From Rapana venosa (taxonomy: Eukaryota; Mollusca; Gastropoda; Neogastropoda; Muricidae), in assembly GCA_028751875.1 (NCBI GenBank), contig CM054140.1:12175485-12239484 (forward strand): DNA of 64,000 bases. The letters run 5' to 3'. Each line of letters opens with the position of its first letter. Position 1 is the stretch's first letter. Made by a program: the position numbers and the translations under genes. The notes beneath the pieces were generated by a model. The model was not told the DNA's origin. It searched no databases and saw nothing but the letters and a program-made list of their open reading frames with translations. Below, in pieces: positions 1-11,900 of this stretch.

Positions 1-194
1 AGTACATTGGATTCATAGTCTTTACTGAAAAGTGGTCTTGGTTGTAAGTGAAGTTTCACTAGTCTGATGGTTTCCTTCACACGGTAACACATTTAGGTAG
101 ATGTTCTTTTTTCTTTTTTTACTTCCTCACATAATGAATGTCTTGCTTTTTTACTACCTGACATAATGAATGTCTTGCTGTTCCCATGCCTCTC

Positions 195-1030
195 ATCTAA
201 TGGTTCTGATTTCTCTGTCACAGCCATGCCTGGGCTAGTAATGCAATTGTCCAGTTCAGAGGTCCACAGGGAGCTTATCAATGTCAGGCCTCTGTGGGGC
301 CACCAACCAGAAGGTCCTGCACTGCAGCCTGCTGCTGGGTCATCTAAGAGTTTTCAGTGGTGCTGATCCAACATATGCAGCTGGGCACCATCTACTAAGC
401 CCCTTACTGATAATAATAGTAATATAATAATAATAATAATGTATGGAATTTATATAGTGCTGAATCTTGTAAAGCAACAAATCAAAGCGCTCAGATGACT
501 TTGTAAAAAATTTTTTATCGAGGATAATGGAATAAGCACTCGTGTGCTTTTTTAAATCCTGTCCCCGTGTGTATGCGGTTTTGTAAATTATGTCATCTGT
601 TCCCACCGGCACACAATGGCCTACTCTTTCAAAAAGCGGAACAGGATTTAACGTGTGCACAAGATGTTCTGCATGCGTTCGCACACAATAATAGCTTAGT
701 TGTGAAGCCAGAACGAGTGAGACAGTGACCTGTGGTGGTGACCCCTACAAGGTCCAACAGCTGGCTTCTTCTGTGAACCCCATCCCCAAAGTCATTGACA
801 AACACCACAGGAACAAGAGTTTGGGAAACTGAAACTGAGGTCACCGTGGACCAGAGCAATAGGGGCCACTGAACTGGAGGCAGTCTTCTTCAATTGTGTG
901 GTGGGGATGATGTTTAGAATTGCACCAACTTTGGCACTTCTTTACAGGGTTGTCTATACATGTATATCCTGGCATGAGCAGGGCTTCAGATGATTTCAAC
1001 TCTCTCAATAGTAGGCAATTTAGAGTCTAA
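195..1030 (-). mobile_element. ~0.83 kb tRNA-headed element (family F), copy 1, interrupted
   Basis: Bases 195-400 and about 695-1030 match the intact copies at 14790-15630 and 17988-18805. Shared marks are the stretch ending in 'CCACAGGGAGC', the 'GGGGCCACCA' block, 'GTGGTGACC' and the 'CTGAGGTCACC' block. The tRNA-like head of the family, which lies at the high-coordinate end, is not seen here, so this copy is 5'-truncated relative to its own strand. A SINE is inserted in the middle. No protein-coding capacity is visible. Confidence 0.75.
405..692 (-). mobile_element. SINE-A inserted in family F element
   Basis: Read on the minus strand, this gives a SINE body ('CCGCTTTTTGAAAGAG', 'GTGTGCCGGTGG') followed by a tail with 'GTGCTTATTCC', 'CATTATCCTCGATAAA', then 'GCACTATATAAATTCCATAC' and a TTATTATT run. 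It splits family F. 'AATAATAG' occurs on both sides and is a plausible target-site duplication, so SINE-A was still moving after family F had spread. Confidence 0.75.
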
Positions 1031-1039
1031 CATTCGTCT

Positions 1040-3100
1040 GTGTACTGAGTGTGTGGGTTAAAATATATATAAAAGGCACAGTCGTGAAATTTGGCTTTAT
1101 GAATAATATATTGAAAAAACAAAGTGTAAAATTGTTGCCTCTAAGGTTTTTGTTTTATAAAGAGAAAAAAAAGGTTCACACTTCCGCAATTTTGAGGGAA
1201 AATAACCCTTGAACTGCGACATAATTGGCGTAACAGTCAAAGTTCAGAGGTTATGAACTTAACTCTATGATAGAGACTTCACGATGGGTACACTCGATTA
1301 GCTCTGCTCACAATGGTACAAGCTAGAAAAAATTTTGACAGGCAGAATCCCTGATCATAGAAGTTGGAATGAAAAGGTTTTGCAAGCAACATCTGCGATC
1401 AGGGACGTTGGCAGGCAATGAGAGAAGTGAGAATGACATGATCATGAACAAAAAACAAAAAACCCACTTAAAACCTGTTCACAGGAGAAAACTTGACAGC
1501 AAAACTGCTTTGTGCTAAATTGGACTTCATTTTATCCAGAATAACAGTTTTATTTTGTTGTGATTTTAGTGGTCTTTAAAACTGAATTTCCATGTGTTCC
1601 TGGGTTGGATTTTTTTTTCTTGGTGGGGGGGGGGGGGGGCGGATAGGGGTAACCAATTTCAATGATCAATGAAAAAAGGAACAAGAGACATTGTCACTGA
1701 AGTGACATGTTTGTGATTTAAAAAAAAAAGACATTTGTGATTCCCTTTGACTGTCAAAATGTCAGATCAACACATTCTTGCTCAAGAAGGATATCAGATG
1801 GAGGTAAGTACCAGTCAAAATAGGTTATGAAATAATTTTATATGCACACATTTGCTGAGTTTTACGAGATAGATTTAAAAAAAAACAACAAAAAAGCTTG
1901 GATGCCCCCCCCCCCCCCCCCCCCCCATCTGTGATAGGTTGATGGCTCAAAAAAACAGTTGCAAGTCTATTGAAAATATTTTTTCTATAAAAATAAGTAG
2001 CTCCAATGACTCAATAACAATGGGAATAATTCCAATGTGGACCTTTCCTGCCAAGTTTCCATTAGGGCTTCTTTACAAGCTCTTGACATAAGATAATTTT
2101 AAATCTGACATAACAGATTTGTTGTCCACAGCTGTCTACAAACCACAGGAAAAGACAATGTAGGCCTATAACATTGACAGCAAATATGTCACTGATAGAA
2201 CCATTTCCCTATAGTATTCACGCACATTTATTGGTGGATTTTGTTAACAGGCTTTGCAAGTCCAATGCCTCATGCATACTACTCTGCCAAAGTTAAAAAA
2301 CTTACTGACACAGTATGCTCTGCTGTTTCCTGTTGTCAAATGTAACTTCCCCCTCCCCGTGAATTAGGACTACTGTTTAAAATAAAATTGAAAGACCATC
2401 ATGTTCTATGTTTATAACGCTGTTTCTGTAACTTCTTGTGTGACTGGCTACAGACGTTCTCTTGTTGGCCATCGCAACTGAAACTGGGATCGACTGGAAT
2501 CAATCATGCTTACAATGTGTGTGTGTGAGGATGTGTTTGTGTATTTTCTTCTCAAGTTATTCTGATGCCCACACCCCTCCTCTCATGTTTATTGTTTCTC
2601 AACTGCATGCAGTCTTTATGAAGGCTGACATGAAGATAAATTAATTGCCAAGTATCATGATTGTGTCATCCATACCACTGGCCCTACAAAGTACCTAGCC
2701 TTCCATGAAAGATAGATCAGATACGTTGTTCATGTTTGTGAAAGATGTGCTGCATACATTTTCACCAATTCTGGACTGTGATTTACAGTCTTAACCAATA
2801 AAACTCGCATGACAATAAAGTCTAGAGAAAAACTGTTTTGCATGCATCAAATCACAGCAAAGGACACTTAAACCTGTGCTCAGCATTTGTTAGGATTATA
2901 GGTGCTGTTATCACTGCAAGCTACTCTGCTTTGCCTGTGTTTGTAAAGAAGAAAGCAAGATGAAGATCAAAGCACAGCTTATTCCAAACATCACATACCT
3001 GATTTGCTTTTAAACTGCATGCAGGAAAGTTCAAAATGTTACTATGAGACTGTCCAAAATGGAATCTAATAAGTAGGTCTGTCAAATCTCTGTACTGTAT
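1040..3100. other. No recognised gene or repeat; one candidate short exon
   Basis: AT-rich sequence with a G run at about 1624-1640 and a C run at about 1907-1926. The only gene-like signal is at 1759-1803: an ATG followed by 15 codons (MSDQHILAQEGYQME) running directly into a consensus donor GTAAGT at 1804. No matching downstream exon was found, so this is only a candidate. Confidence 0.3.
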
Positions 3101-3104
3101 TTTT

Positions 3105-3225
3105 TCCCCCTTCCTCTGCTAGAGCTCCGAGGTTCACCACTGGTGAGATTTTTGTTTATGCATCTGTTTGTTTTTGTCCACCATTAAGGTGGTCACATTT
3201 CGACTTCAGGGAGAATCATAATCTG
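3105..3225 (-). mobile_element. SINE-D 3' fragment
   Basis: Contains the family's 3' block in reverse orientation: 'GAGGTTCACCACTGGTGAGA', then 'CCACCATTAAGGTGG' and 'CGACTTCAGGGAGAATC'. The same block recurs near 12600, 13560, 16450, 22470, 22720, 50000, 50560 and 54440. Confidence 0.6.
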
Positions 3226-3571
3226 ATTTAAACAGACAGTGAGACTACATACACAAACTGTCGTTCAACACTTTATATTTTTTTTTGGTGTGCCTTTTTC
3301 CCTGCCCCACCTTCTGTGCCATTCTTGTCCTGCTGTTTTCATTCCTCTCAACCTGATATTTTATCCCCAGCCATACTTGGGCTTATCATTTCGAATCCTA
3401 TGGGTCAGAAATCCACAATGAACTTACTAATTCTAGGCTGCCATACGGTCAATATCCAAAAGGGCCATGTACTGCTGCTGGGTCACTTAGATGGTGTTCA
3501 AGTGTTGTTCTGAGCTAATACACATAGGCCACCTTCTACTAAGCCACATATTGACATCAATAATCAACTGG

Positions 3572-3950
3572 GGATGGGATAGCCTGGTGATCAGAGCATT
3601 GTGCTTGCGATCTGACAGCCAAAGACTGAGACGCCTGTTCAAAGGGATTTTTTCCCCCTGGAGTTAACATCAGTACCAACTTGACTCTGAAAGTCATTCC
3701 AAAGAGACCTTAAAACAAGGTCCCACGTGCAAACACACAGAGAACATCTTACACACACATTAAAACCTGTTCCGTCTTTCAGAAGTCTGAAGAGTATGCC
3801 ATTTGTGCCAGTATGAACAAATGACATTTACAAAACCACATGCAGAAAGGGACTGGATGTAAAAATAAAACCAACAACAAACCCCACACCAATCCCATTA
3901 TCCCTGAAGAAAATGAAGAGAAAAATAGACGAAATATAGACACTTCCCCA
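3572..3950 (+). mobile_element. SINE-A, near full length
   Basis: Starts with a tRNA-like head (GGGATAGCCTGGTGATCAG, then a G(A/C)GATCTGA stretch), continues with the body 'TTAACATCAGTACC' and 'CACATTAAAACCTGTTCCG', and reaches the tail 'GGGACTGGATGTAAAA'. The same order is found at 8008-8280 and, in part, at 24500, 40105 and 54110. It lies inside family F copy 2. Confidence 0.7.
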
Positions 3951-4068
3951 ATTGTGGAGCCAGATGGAAAGCAATAAGCCATCTTTACCGGGCGAGGACC
4001 ACCACAACTTCCTACCAATGACACTCTCCTGTAAGTCTCCAGCCCCAAAGGCTTTGATTCTAACCACA

Positions 4069-4398
4069 GGAAGATCCCCCGAGGGGATGCCGGGGCCTAT
4101 AGGTATAAATAGCATCCCCACATTCTGGAAATTCTGTGCTAGAAATTTCCTCTTTTCTATCAATCTCTTTGTTTCTGCCTTGTTCCTTTTCTTCCTGTCA
4201 CCTCCTTGTCCATTTTCTGCCTTCTTGGTCCATTCTCCTGCCTTTTTTCCAGAAAAGAACTTAAAAGGTAACTATTCTCTCTTGTGCCGCAGTCGGATGC
4301 ACTGGGCCTAACTTGTCAGGCGCTTAACTGGCAGCGTGACGCATTTTCGCTCATAATTATAACAGACAATAGTTGCTGTCTGAGCGTTCGACAAAGAA
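4069..4398 (+). repeat. Repeat G, dispersed
   Basis: Shares 'AAATAGCATCCC', 'TTGTTTCTGCC', 'TTTTCTGCCTTCTTG', 'GGGCCTAACTTGTCAGG' and 'CAATAGTTGCTGTCTGA' with 43435-43700 (same orientation) and 48064-48250 (reverse, partly tandem). It is inserted in family F; nothing in it looks coding. Confidence 0.6.
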
Positions 4399-4894
4399 CC
4401 ACATGAACATAAATATGTGTAAGGAAAACTGAGGTCACCATGAGATCAGAATAACAGGGGCCACCGAATCTAAAGACAATGTTCTTTATTGCATGATGAT
4501 CTAATGTAATTTTCGCTACCTTCTTTCTCGATGAAAGGTGATGAGTATGATAAAATGATAATGCTGTGGCAGCGCATGTGTGGTGAGACAAGGCTGTACT
4601 CTTATCACAATATATGCTGGTGTCAACAAGGCTCAGAGATACAGAAGCTTGTAGTGCAGGTCAGGATATTTTAGCACTCTCAAAACTGCATAAGTAAAGT
4701 GGATGAAGCTTGAATGTGTGGTGCCAGTCTCCCCAATGAGTCCATTATAGAAACCTCACTTTGGATTGAAGCTGGTTGGGTCCAAAATAGTTACATAACT
4801 CTTATGGGATTTCAACTCATTACCTCTCATCCAGGAACCCAATGTGCTAACCACTGCACCATGGCTGGTACCAGAAAGGTGATCTTTTATTTTT

Positions 4895-4965
4895 ACTTTG
4901 TAATAATAATAAATGGAATTTATATAGTGCTATATCTTGCAGAGACAAATCAAAGCGCTTAAATG
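4895..4965 (-). mobile_element. SINE/LINE 3' tail fragment
   Basis: A TAATAATAAT run followed by 'GGAATTTATATAGTGCT' and 'CAAATCAAAGCGCTTAAATG' is the reverse complement of the tail also present at 405-480, 16719-16780 and 24715-24775. Confidence 0.55.
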
Positions 4966-5516
4966 TAGACACCATAATTATTTCATGATTGCATGTCAGT
5001 CTATACACCATGATCAACCCACCATAGCAACTTCCTTTGAGCCTGAATAAAAACAGTGAAATTTACATGTTAAATTTACTTACTGAAGTTATACTGTGGA
5101 AGGTGGAGACTAGTTTTGGCTGGTGGTGGGGATGCAATGACATCAGCTCTACTAGATTCTACACTTTAAATGGGGAAAAAATCACACATCATGATTATTT
5201 CGTCTGTGTTGCCTTTCTAAAGAAACCTATATCGTTTGTTTAAATATGGTCATTTATTTTGATCGCCTAGAAAAAGCACCATCTCTTATTTATTTCCCAA
5301 GCCTCACATACGACAGAAAAACTGGAACTGTTTGCACATGACCCCTAACAACCTTTGTACACTACCAATCAAATGTGGGCAAAGGTAAAGTGTCTAAGGC
5401 CTAGCCCAGCCTAACCTTAACGACTTCAATGCAAAAGAGTGCATTGAATGTTTCGTAGCTGGGGTTTTGACAATGTAGGTACATCTGTTGGTATTCAATA
5501 TTCACAGTAGTTAAAT

Positions 5517-5937
5517 TTCGATCGATTGCTGTTTTATTGATCGATCGAAGAGCATTCAGCGTCGGGTAGGTGAAGTGTTCATTGTTACTTATTTATTTGT
5601 TTTCAGAGCACCTGTCCCGCTGACAAGACTGAAACCTCAAACAAAAATTTCCGCCTGTGGAGACGAAGTCCACGTCTTCACGGTACATCAAAGCTCTCCG
5701 ATATCGCTTGGAGCATCATCGATCATTCAACGATCGAACTGTAGTTGAATTTACGGTGTAGACACGTCAACAAAGGCTCTGGCTTCATTATTTGTGCGTC
5801 TGCTTGGCAGATTGAGCCGAACCCATAGCAGTTCTTATCGACTGCATACGAATCTGCCGGCCTATTGTCTGCTGCAACCGTACGAAACCACGAAGGAATC
5901 TTTGACACTAGCAGTTTTACGAAGGTGTTGGGCTAGT
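5517..5937 (+). promoter_or_regulatory. Probable promoter/5' UTR of the UMP-CMP kinase gene
   Basis: The 420 bases before the kinase start codon are repeat-free and richer in CpG than their surroundings. They include a perfect 10-bp inverted repeat TTCGATCGAT (5517-5526) / ATCGATCGAA (5540-5549) around a 13-base loop, and more CGAT steps near 5700-5740. No clear TATA box is seen, as is common for housekeeping genes. The exact transcription start cannot be read. Confidence 0.4.
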
Positions 5938-6030
5938 ATGGCAGGAGATACCAAATCAATGTATAACGTGGTGTTTGTGCTGGGTGGACCTGGGGCTGGC
6001 AAGGGCACACAATGTCAAAGAATTGAGGAG
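5938..6030 (+). CDS. CMPK1: UMP-CMP kinase exon 1
   Basis: Residues 1-31, including the whole ATP-binding P-loop GGPGAGKG. Ends GAGGAG before a GTATTG donor, phase 0. Confidence 0.93.
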
Positions 6031-8880
6031 GTATTGTTTCTTACACTGAATTACAGAACTTCAGAAGTAGTAAACGTTTAGGCCTAAATAAATTATAATT
6101 ATTGGACTTAACAATCAGCGTACATTCATACAGTAGCAATTGTATAATTTGTTGTATTGCATTGCGTAGTGCATTTAGTCACAGTGGATTTCTCTGCATA
6201 AAATTGCTAGTGCTCATTGTGGGGAGAGCTGCCTCCACAAGAGCAGGGCCACCCTTCTTAAAAAGTAATTTTTCAGTTCGCATAGGCCTACATGTATTAT
6301 TGTATGTATTTGTTTAGACTCTGAAACTGTGCATCACTCAGAATGGCATTTTTCTACAGGATTTTGCCAGGGAATCCAACTACCTTGTTGTGGGGGCTTT
6401 TTGTATGTGCTAAATGCAATCAAGGTGTAATGGATGGGGGAAAAGTTTGGGCACAAATAGGGATTGAACCCCCACTTCTTACTTTCTAGGCATGTGTGTT
6501 ACATGCAGAACACCAACTGGTCTGCTTGGTAACCACACTCAGTGCTACTTAACCTTAGCTTGGGGAAAGTGAGTGTTCTGACCACTGAGCTATCCCGTCC
6601 CCATTACAGCATTAGGAATAGGATGCAAAAGCAAAAGCCTAAACCATCAGAATTCAGATACAAGATGGTTAGACTTCACACTGCTTATTATTAGTGCTAT
6701 TATTGGCATGTATACAGACCATGATGATGATAGTTCTAAAGCTCTTTTTATTTTCAAGTATCAAAGTAAGCATAGACCAACTGATGAATGAGTTATGATT
6801 ATAGAACACAGTTTTTGTGTGTCTTTTTTATATATTTGTATTGTAATTTGTTATATCCTGCTGCCAAGAAGTATTCTAAGTTGGTAATATGGCACTCTAC
6901 AGAGGTATTTGGTAGATTAAGTCAATAAGTGTAATGTTGGTGCCATTGATCTGTTCACTGGTGTGAATTGATGCATACAAAAACTGCCCTCCTCATTTAT
7001 ATTAAAAAAGAAGAAAAATTCCTAATGATAATTCACTTGGTAGTGACCCACAGAAAGACCCCTCCTATCCCCCCCCCCCCCCCCCCCAAAAAAAAAAAAA
7101 TCATCATCAGAAACTGGAAACATTTAGATCATATTGCCAACACTTTATTCGAGGTAAAAGTCCACAAAATGATAGGCTTACTTACACTAGTTGCAGGAAA
7201 CTAGATTTAACTATTTTTGACATTGATGATTATTTGTATTCAATATGCATGTTGCCAGAAAAGGCATTACAAATTATAATATTTCTGAGCCATTGAAATT
7301 GAAAGGTGAAGTAATTTAAGTTGAAGTATTCAAGAAATACACTAGAAATGATATCATTAATGGAGATCATGATGATTCTCATATATATTGATAATGATGT
7401 TAACAAGAACATTAATTAGTGATAAGAATGTTAATGATAATAATTAATTAATTGTGTGTGCATGCATGTGTGTGCCTTTTTGATAATGCAACCTTTAGAC
7501 AGTACAGAATTACTGGCTCTTGCCCAAATGGATGACCTGTTGGTAACATACAACACTTCTGATTGTTTCAGACCTTTGGCTACGTGCACTTGTCTGCAGG
7601 TGACTTGCTAAGAGCAGAGAGACAGAAGCAGGATTCCAAGTATCGAGAGGAGATTGAAACACACATCAAGAATGGCTCTATTGTTCCAGTAGAAATTACC
7701 TGCTCTTTGCTCAGACTGGTATGAATTTATTTTTTAAAACCCAAACCCTCCAGCTTGAAAAAAAAAAAGAGAGACATGATTTTAAGGGGAAAAAGCTTGT
7801 TAAAATTCAAGCAAGAATTCTATGTTAGAATGACATCTTCAGCAAAATTTTATAGTCATTTCTAATATTTTTGTTTTGTTTTTATTTCACCATAGTTTGA
7901 TTTTGTAAGTGGATGCATTAAATTAATATGGAGAAAGTTCTTCAGAAGCAGAATTTGAAGTTAGATAATTTTTTACCTAAAAAAAGTCACTGTTGATTCC
8001 TAATGTATCGGGGGGTGGGATAGCCTAGGGGCTTGAGTGTTGCGCTCGTGATCTAACGACCCAGGATTTAGCTGCTACAAAGGCGCCTGTTTAAGGGGGG
8101 TTTTACTCTTGAGGTAATATCAGTACTGGTTTTACTCCCTGAAAAGTCCTTGGAATGAGACTATAAACTGATGCCCTTTGTGTGAACGCACAGAGTATCT
8201 GATGCACACATTAAAAACCTGCTTCGCCTTTCAGAAGAATTGGCCATTTTGTGCCAGTAGGAACTAATGACAAAATAAAAAAATACACATGCACACAGGC
8301 GTCATGTTTAGACACCATTCCCAAAGCACAAATTCAAATTCAAATTCAAAAGCTTTGTTATCTCAAAGACAGAGAAATTCCGGCGGGTTACTCGCCATAC
8401 ATAAAAACAATAAACATTTAAACATAGTATTTAAAAACACACACACACTGTCCAACATCAGCATGCACCCATCATGAGATAAAATGCATCCACAAATCAG
8501 CAATATCTCAGCCAGCCACAAGCCCACCCCCAAAAAAAATCACTTACTCATGTGCGCACAAGTAAACCCGTACGTCCGCACATTCACAGTCACTCGCGGC
8601 ACGCGCACGCACGCTCGCACATTGTAAACATTCGTAACCCATGCTCACGATTTGAATAATATAAGTCAAATTGTTTTTAAAAAGTTGTATAAGACAAATA
8701 TTAATTAAATTAATACGTGTCTTTAAGATATTGAACAGTCTAAAATAATAACACGGGCAGTATTTAAAGAAAGAAAAAAAACATTTGTATAAAAATGTAT
8801 GATAAGACAAATATCAGTGAAGTTAATACTCTATTCTATTAGAAACTGAACACAGTTTACACTAATAAAAGGTAGCCTTT

Positions 8881-8943
<63 letters not shown>

Positions 8944-11900
8944 TGGGCTTTAGTTTAATTCAGATTTATTGTCATACATTTATTAATTAGCAGAATTGAG
9001 GTTGGAATAAAACTATTTTTAATTGCAGGGTTCTAGACTTGGGTACTCTGTAGCGCTTTTGAGAAGGCAGGAGTTCAAAATATTTTGCAAGCACATGTGT
9101 GTCATCACTCCAATCTGTCTAGCTCTGTCTCTCACACGGCATTCATACAAATTCATTCAGTTTCAATTGCTCACAGCCCACAATTTTGCCACAATCTGGT
9201 TACAATCTTGTTTACTATGTTTTTGTTTTTAACAGTCAGGCCCCATACCAACAAACCAAGGAAAATGAAGGACAGACTCAATAAAGCATTGGTAGAATTT
9301 TGTAAAACTTTGACATTCACTTTAAGACTCGGAGTTTTTGAAGGAAAAAGATGCGTGAGTGGCATTTTCTATTTACAAGATCTGTATTAGCATCAAGTTT
9401 AGTTTATCGTCAATAATAGTACCTAGATATTTGTATTGGTGTACACGCTCTACCTTTACACCATCAATGTAAAGATTTGGTATGGGCTTGGGGGTCCTGC
9501 GAAAATCATCAACATTTCCTTAGTCTTTTTAACATTAAGGTCAAGACAGTTCTGTTTGCACCAGGAGGAGAACTCTCAACTTGTTTAAAATACATGACAT
9601 GGGAATTAGACAGATCTTCCAGAGCAGAATCATCAGAATATTTGATTAACGGTATAAGATCAGAGCCAGTGCAGTCATTTGTGTAAAGGGTGAAAGGATG
9701 GGGGACAGAACAGTGCCTTGGGGAGAACCAGTGGAAGTTGATCTTTGAGTGGATATGGCTTTTTGAAATCGAACAAACTGTGTCCGGTGTGTCAAAAAGC
9801 TCATTACCAGAGAATTAGCGAGGACAGACTCTATTGAGAGCAGTTTGAGAGCTAATAGATGGGGTGAATGGTATTAAAGGCAGAAGAGAAGTCAATGAAA
9901 AGTATACGAACAAAGGAGTCGGGTTTTTCTAGGTGGGAATAAACATTATGCAGCAAGGTAATTGTAGCATCATTTGTGCTTCTGTTGGTTTTGTATGCAA
10001 ACTGAAGAGGATCTAGATATGAAGAAGTAGAGAAAAGAAGCCGTTTGAGAACGATTCGTTCAAAACATTTCATTACTATTGGGAATGCCACTGGTCTATA
10101 GTCATTTAAAGATTTGGGGTGATTATTTTTTGGAACAGGACAAATTATTGATTTTTTCCAGAGACTTGGAACATGGCATGCTTTCAAAGACAGAGAAAAC
10201 AAATCACTAAAAACATAACACAGCTGCTCTGCACAAGATTTTAAAGCCGACCACAAATACCATCCACACCCACAGCCTTCCTCACATGCAATGCTTTAAA
10301 TACTGATTTAACATCTGTAGCATGAACAGTAAAATCTTCATCATTCGAATCATTATCACAGACATTTTGTTGCAGGTTAGACAGAACAGATTGAAGCTCA
10401 TGTTTGTGATCCTCACGCTCAAAGCGGCAATAGAAATCATTCAGTTCATCAGCAAAAGCTTTTTGTTCCTCTAGTGGCATTGACTGTGTTGACATTTTTG
10501 ATTTTGCTTGCCTGAAAGTATCTTTAAACCCTTCCACAGCATTAGCCAAATGACCCCTCTGAAATTGTTCTTCAACTTTCTCTTTATAAGATCTTTTACA
10601 TTCTCAAATTTCTTTTTGAAGTTTCTTTTGAATTGTTCTGCAGGCCATTCTATCACCGCTCTGAAACGCTAATTTCTTTTTGTTTAGGAGGCTTTTAGTG
10701 TTTTTGTCACCCAAGGTTTATTGTTGGGAAATATCTTTACAGTTTTTTGTGGATAATAAGATTTTCACAAAAAGAGAATATGCATGCACAACATCAGTCG
10801 CTTCATCAACATTGTCACTCGAGTCAAAAAACCCACTCCAGTCAGTACACTCAAAACACCTTTCAACTCTTCCACACTCTCATGCGTCCACACTTTCACT
10901 GTTTTTTCACAATAGGGTCAGTTTTTATTTTGGGTTTATATGCAGGTATGAGGAAAATTGTGTTGTGATCTGAGTACCAAGAGGTGGCAAAGCAACAGAC
11001 TTATAAGCATGTAAAATGTTCCAAAACATTTGTCAAGATTTTGTTTTGACGGGTAAAACAAGTCACATATTGTTTAAAAGAAGGGAAGAGCATGTTTTAA
11101 ATCACAGTGGTTAAATCGCCAAGCACAAAACAGGGCGAGTCAGGAGCATTCATTGCAGTTCGTGTACTGTATCAGAGATCTGGGAGGCGGCACGTGCAGC
11201 ACAGGCAGAGGGAGGCACATAGCACACTGTCACAAACACTTGGCCAAACTCCCTTGGCAGATATTTTAGGACGGAGGGACACTGACAATAATTCAACATC
11301 TGCAGTACACACTTGCTTTCTGACCTTGACATTCGCTCTTGCACACCAACTTTCATTCACGTAACAGGCACACGCCACCACCTTGTTTTTTTCCGCTCTC
11401 ATCTTTCTCTCTGTCCATTCGATACGGCACACCAAAACCATTCAAAAGCCACACTCTCATCACTAATAAAATCACTAAACCAAGTTTCAGTAAAACAAAG
11501 TAAACATGAATTCTTATATTCAGATAAAAACTGTATGTTTCCTTGAAGTTCATCGAAATTAAAATTGCGTCCATTGGGTCGAATTGATCGCACATTTGCT
11601 AAAACAATAGAGGGCAATGCAGGTTGAAACTTGAACCGTCTCAAACGTCTTTTCACTCCTCCTCTACGGCCTCTTTTTCGACGAGTGGGTTCCAGAGTTC
11701 TGGCATTCTTAAATTCACAGCGTAACTCAGGAGGAATGTCACATAAACAAGAATCAGAGCTAAAAGCAGATTTAATTTCTAAAAGTTTCTCTCTTGAATA
11801 AGATATATGTAGGGTGCCTGTACCTGTGTTAACATGGCTGTCGTTTTCGAAATCAAAGGCAGGTACACATAAAATATTTCACGCACTAATACACCACCAC

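Larger units (their letters stand above)
3300..4870 (-). mobile_element. Family F element, copy 2, split by two insertions
   Basis: Three blocks (about 3300-3560, 3952-4068 and 4400-4870) add up to roughly 845 bp and are collinear with the intact copies. The last block ends in an antisense tRNA-like head ('GTGCTAACCACTGCACCATGG' region, 4850-4866). SINE-A (3572-3950) and repeat G (4069-4398) interrupt it, giving a clear insertion order. Confidence 0.75.

Noticed and set aside
5749..5937. N-terminal extension of the kinase as a mitochondrial presequence
   Set aside because: The frame is open and Arg/Ser/Leu-rich but contains no ATG; the first possible start is GTG, whereas ATG 5938 has an ideal context and gives the family's usual length.
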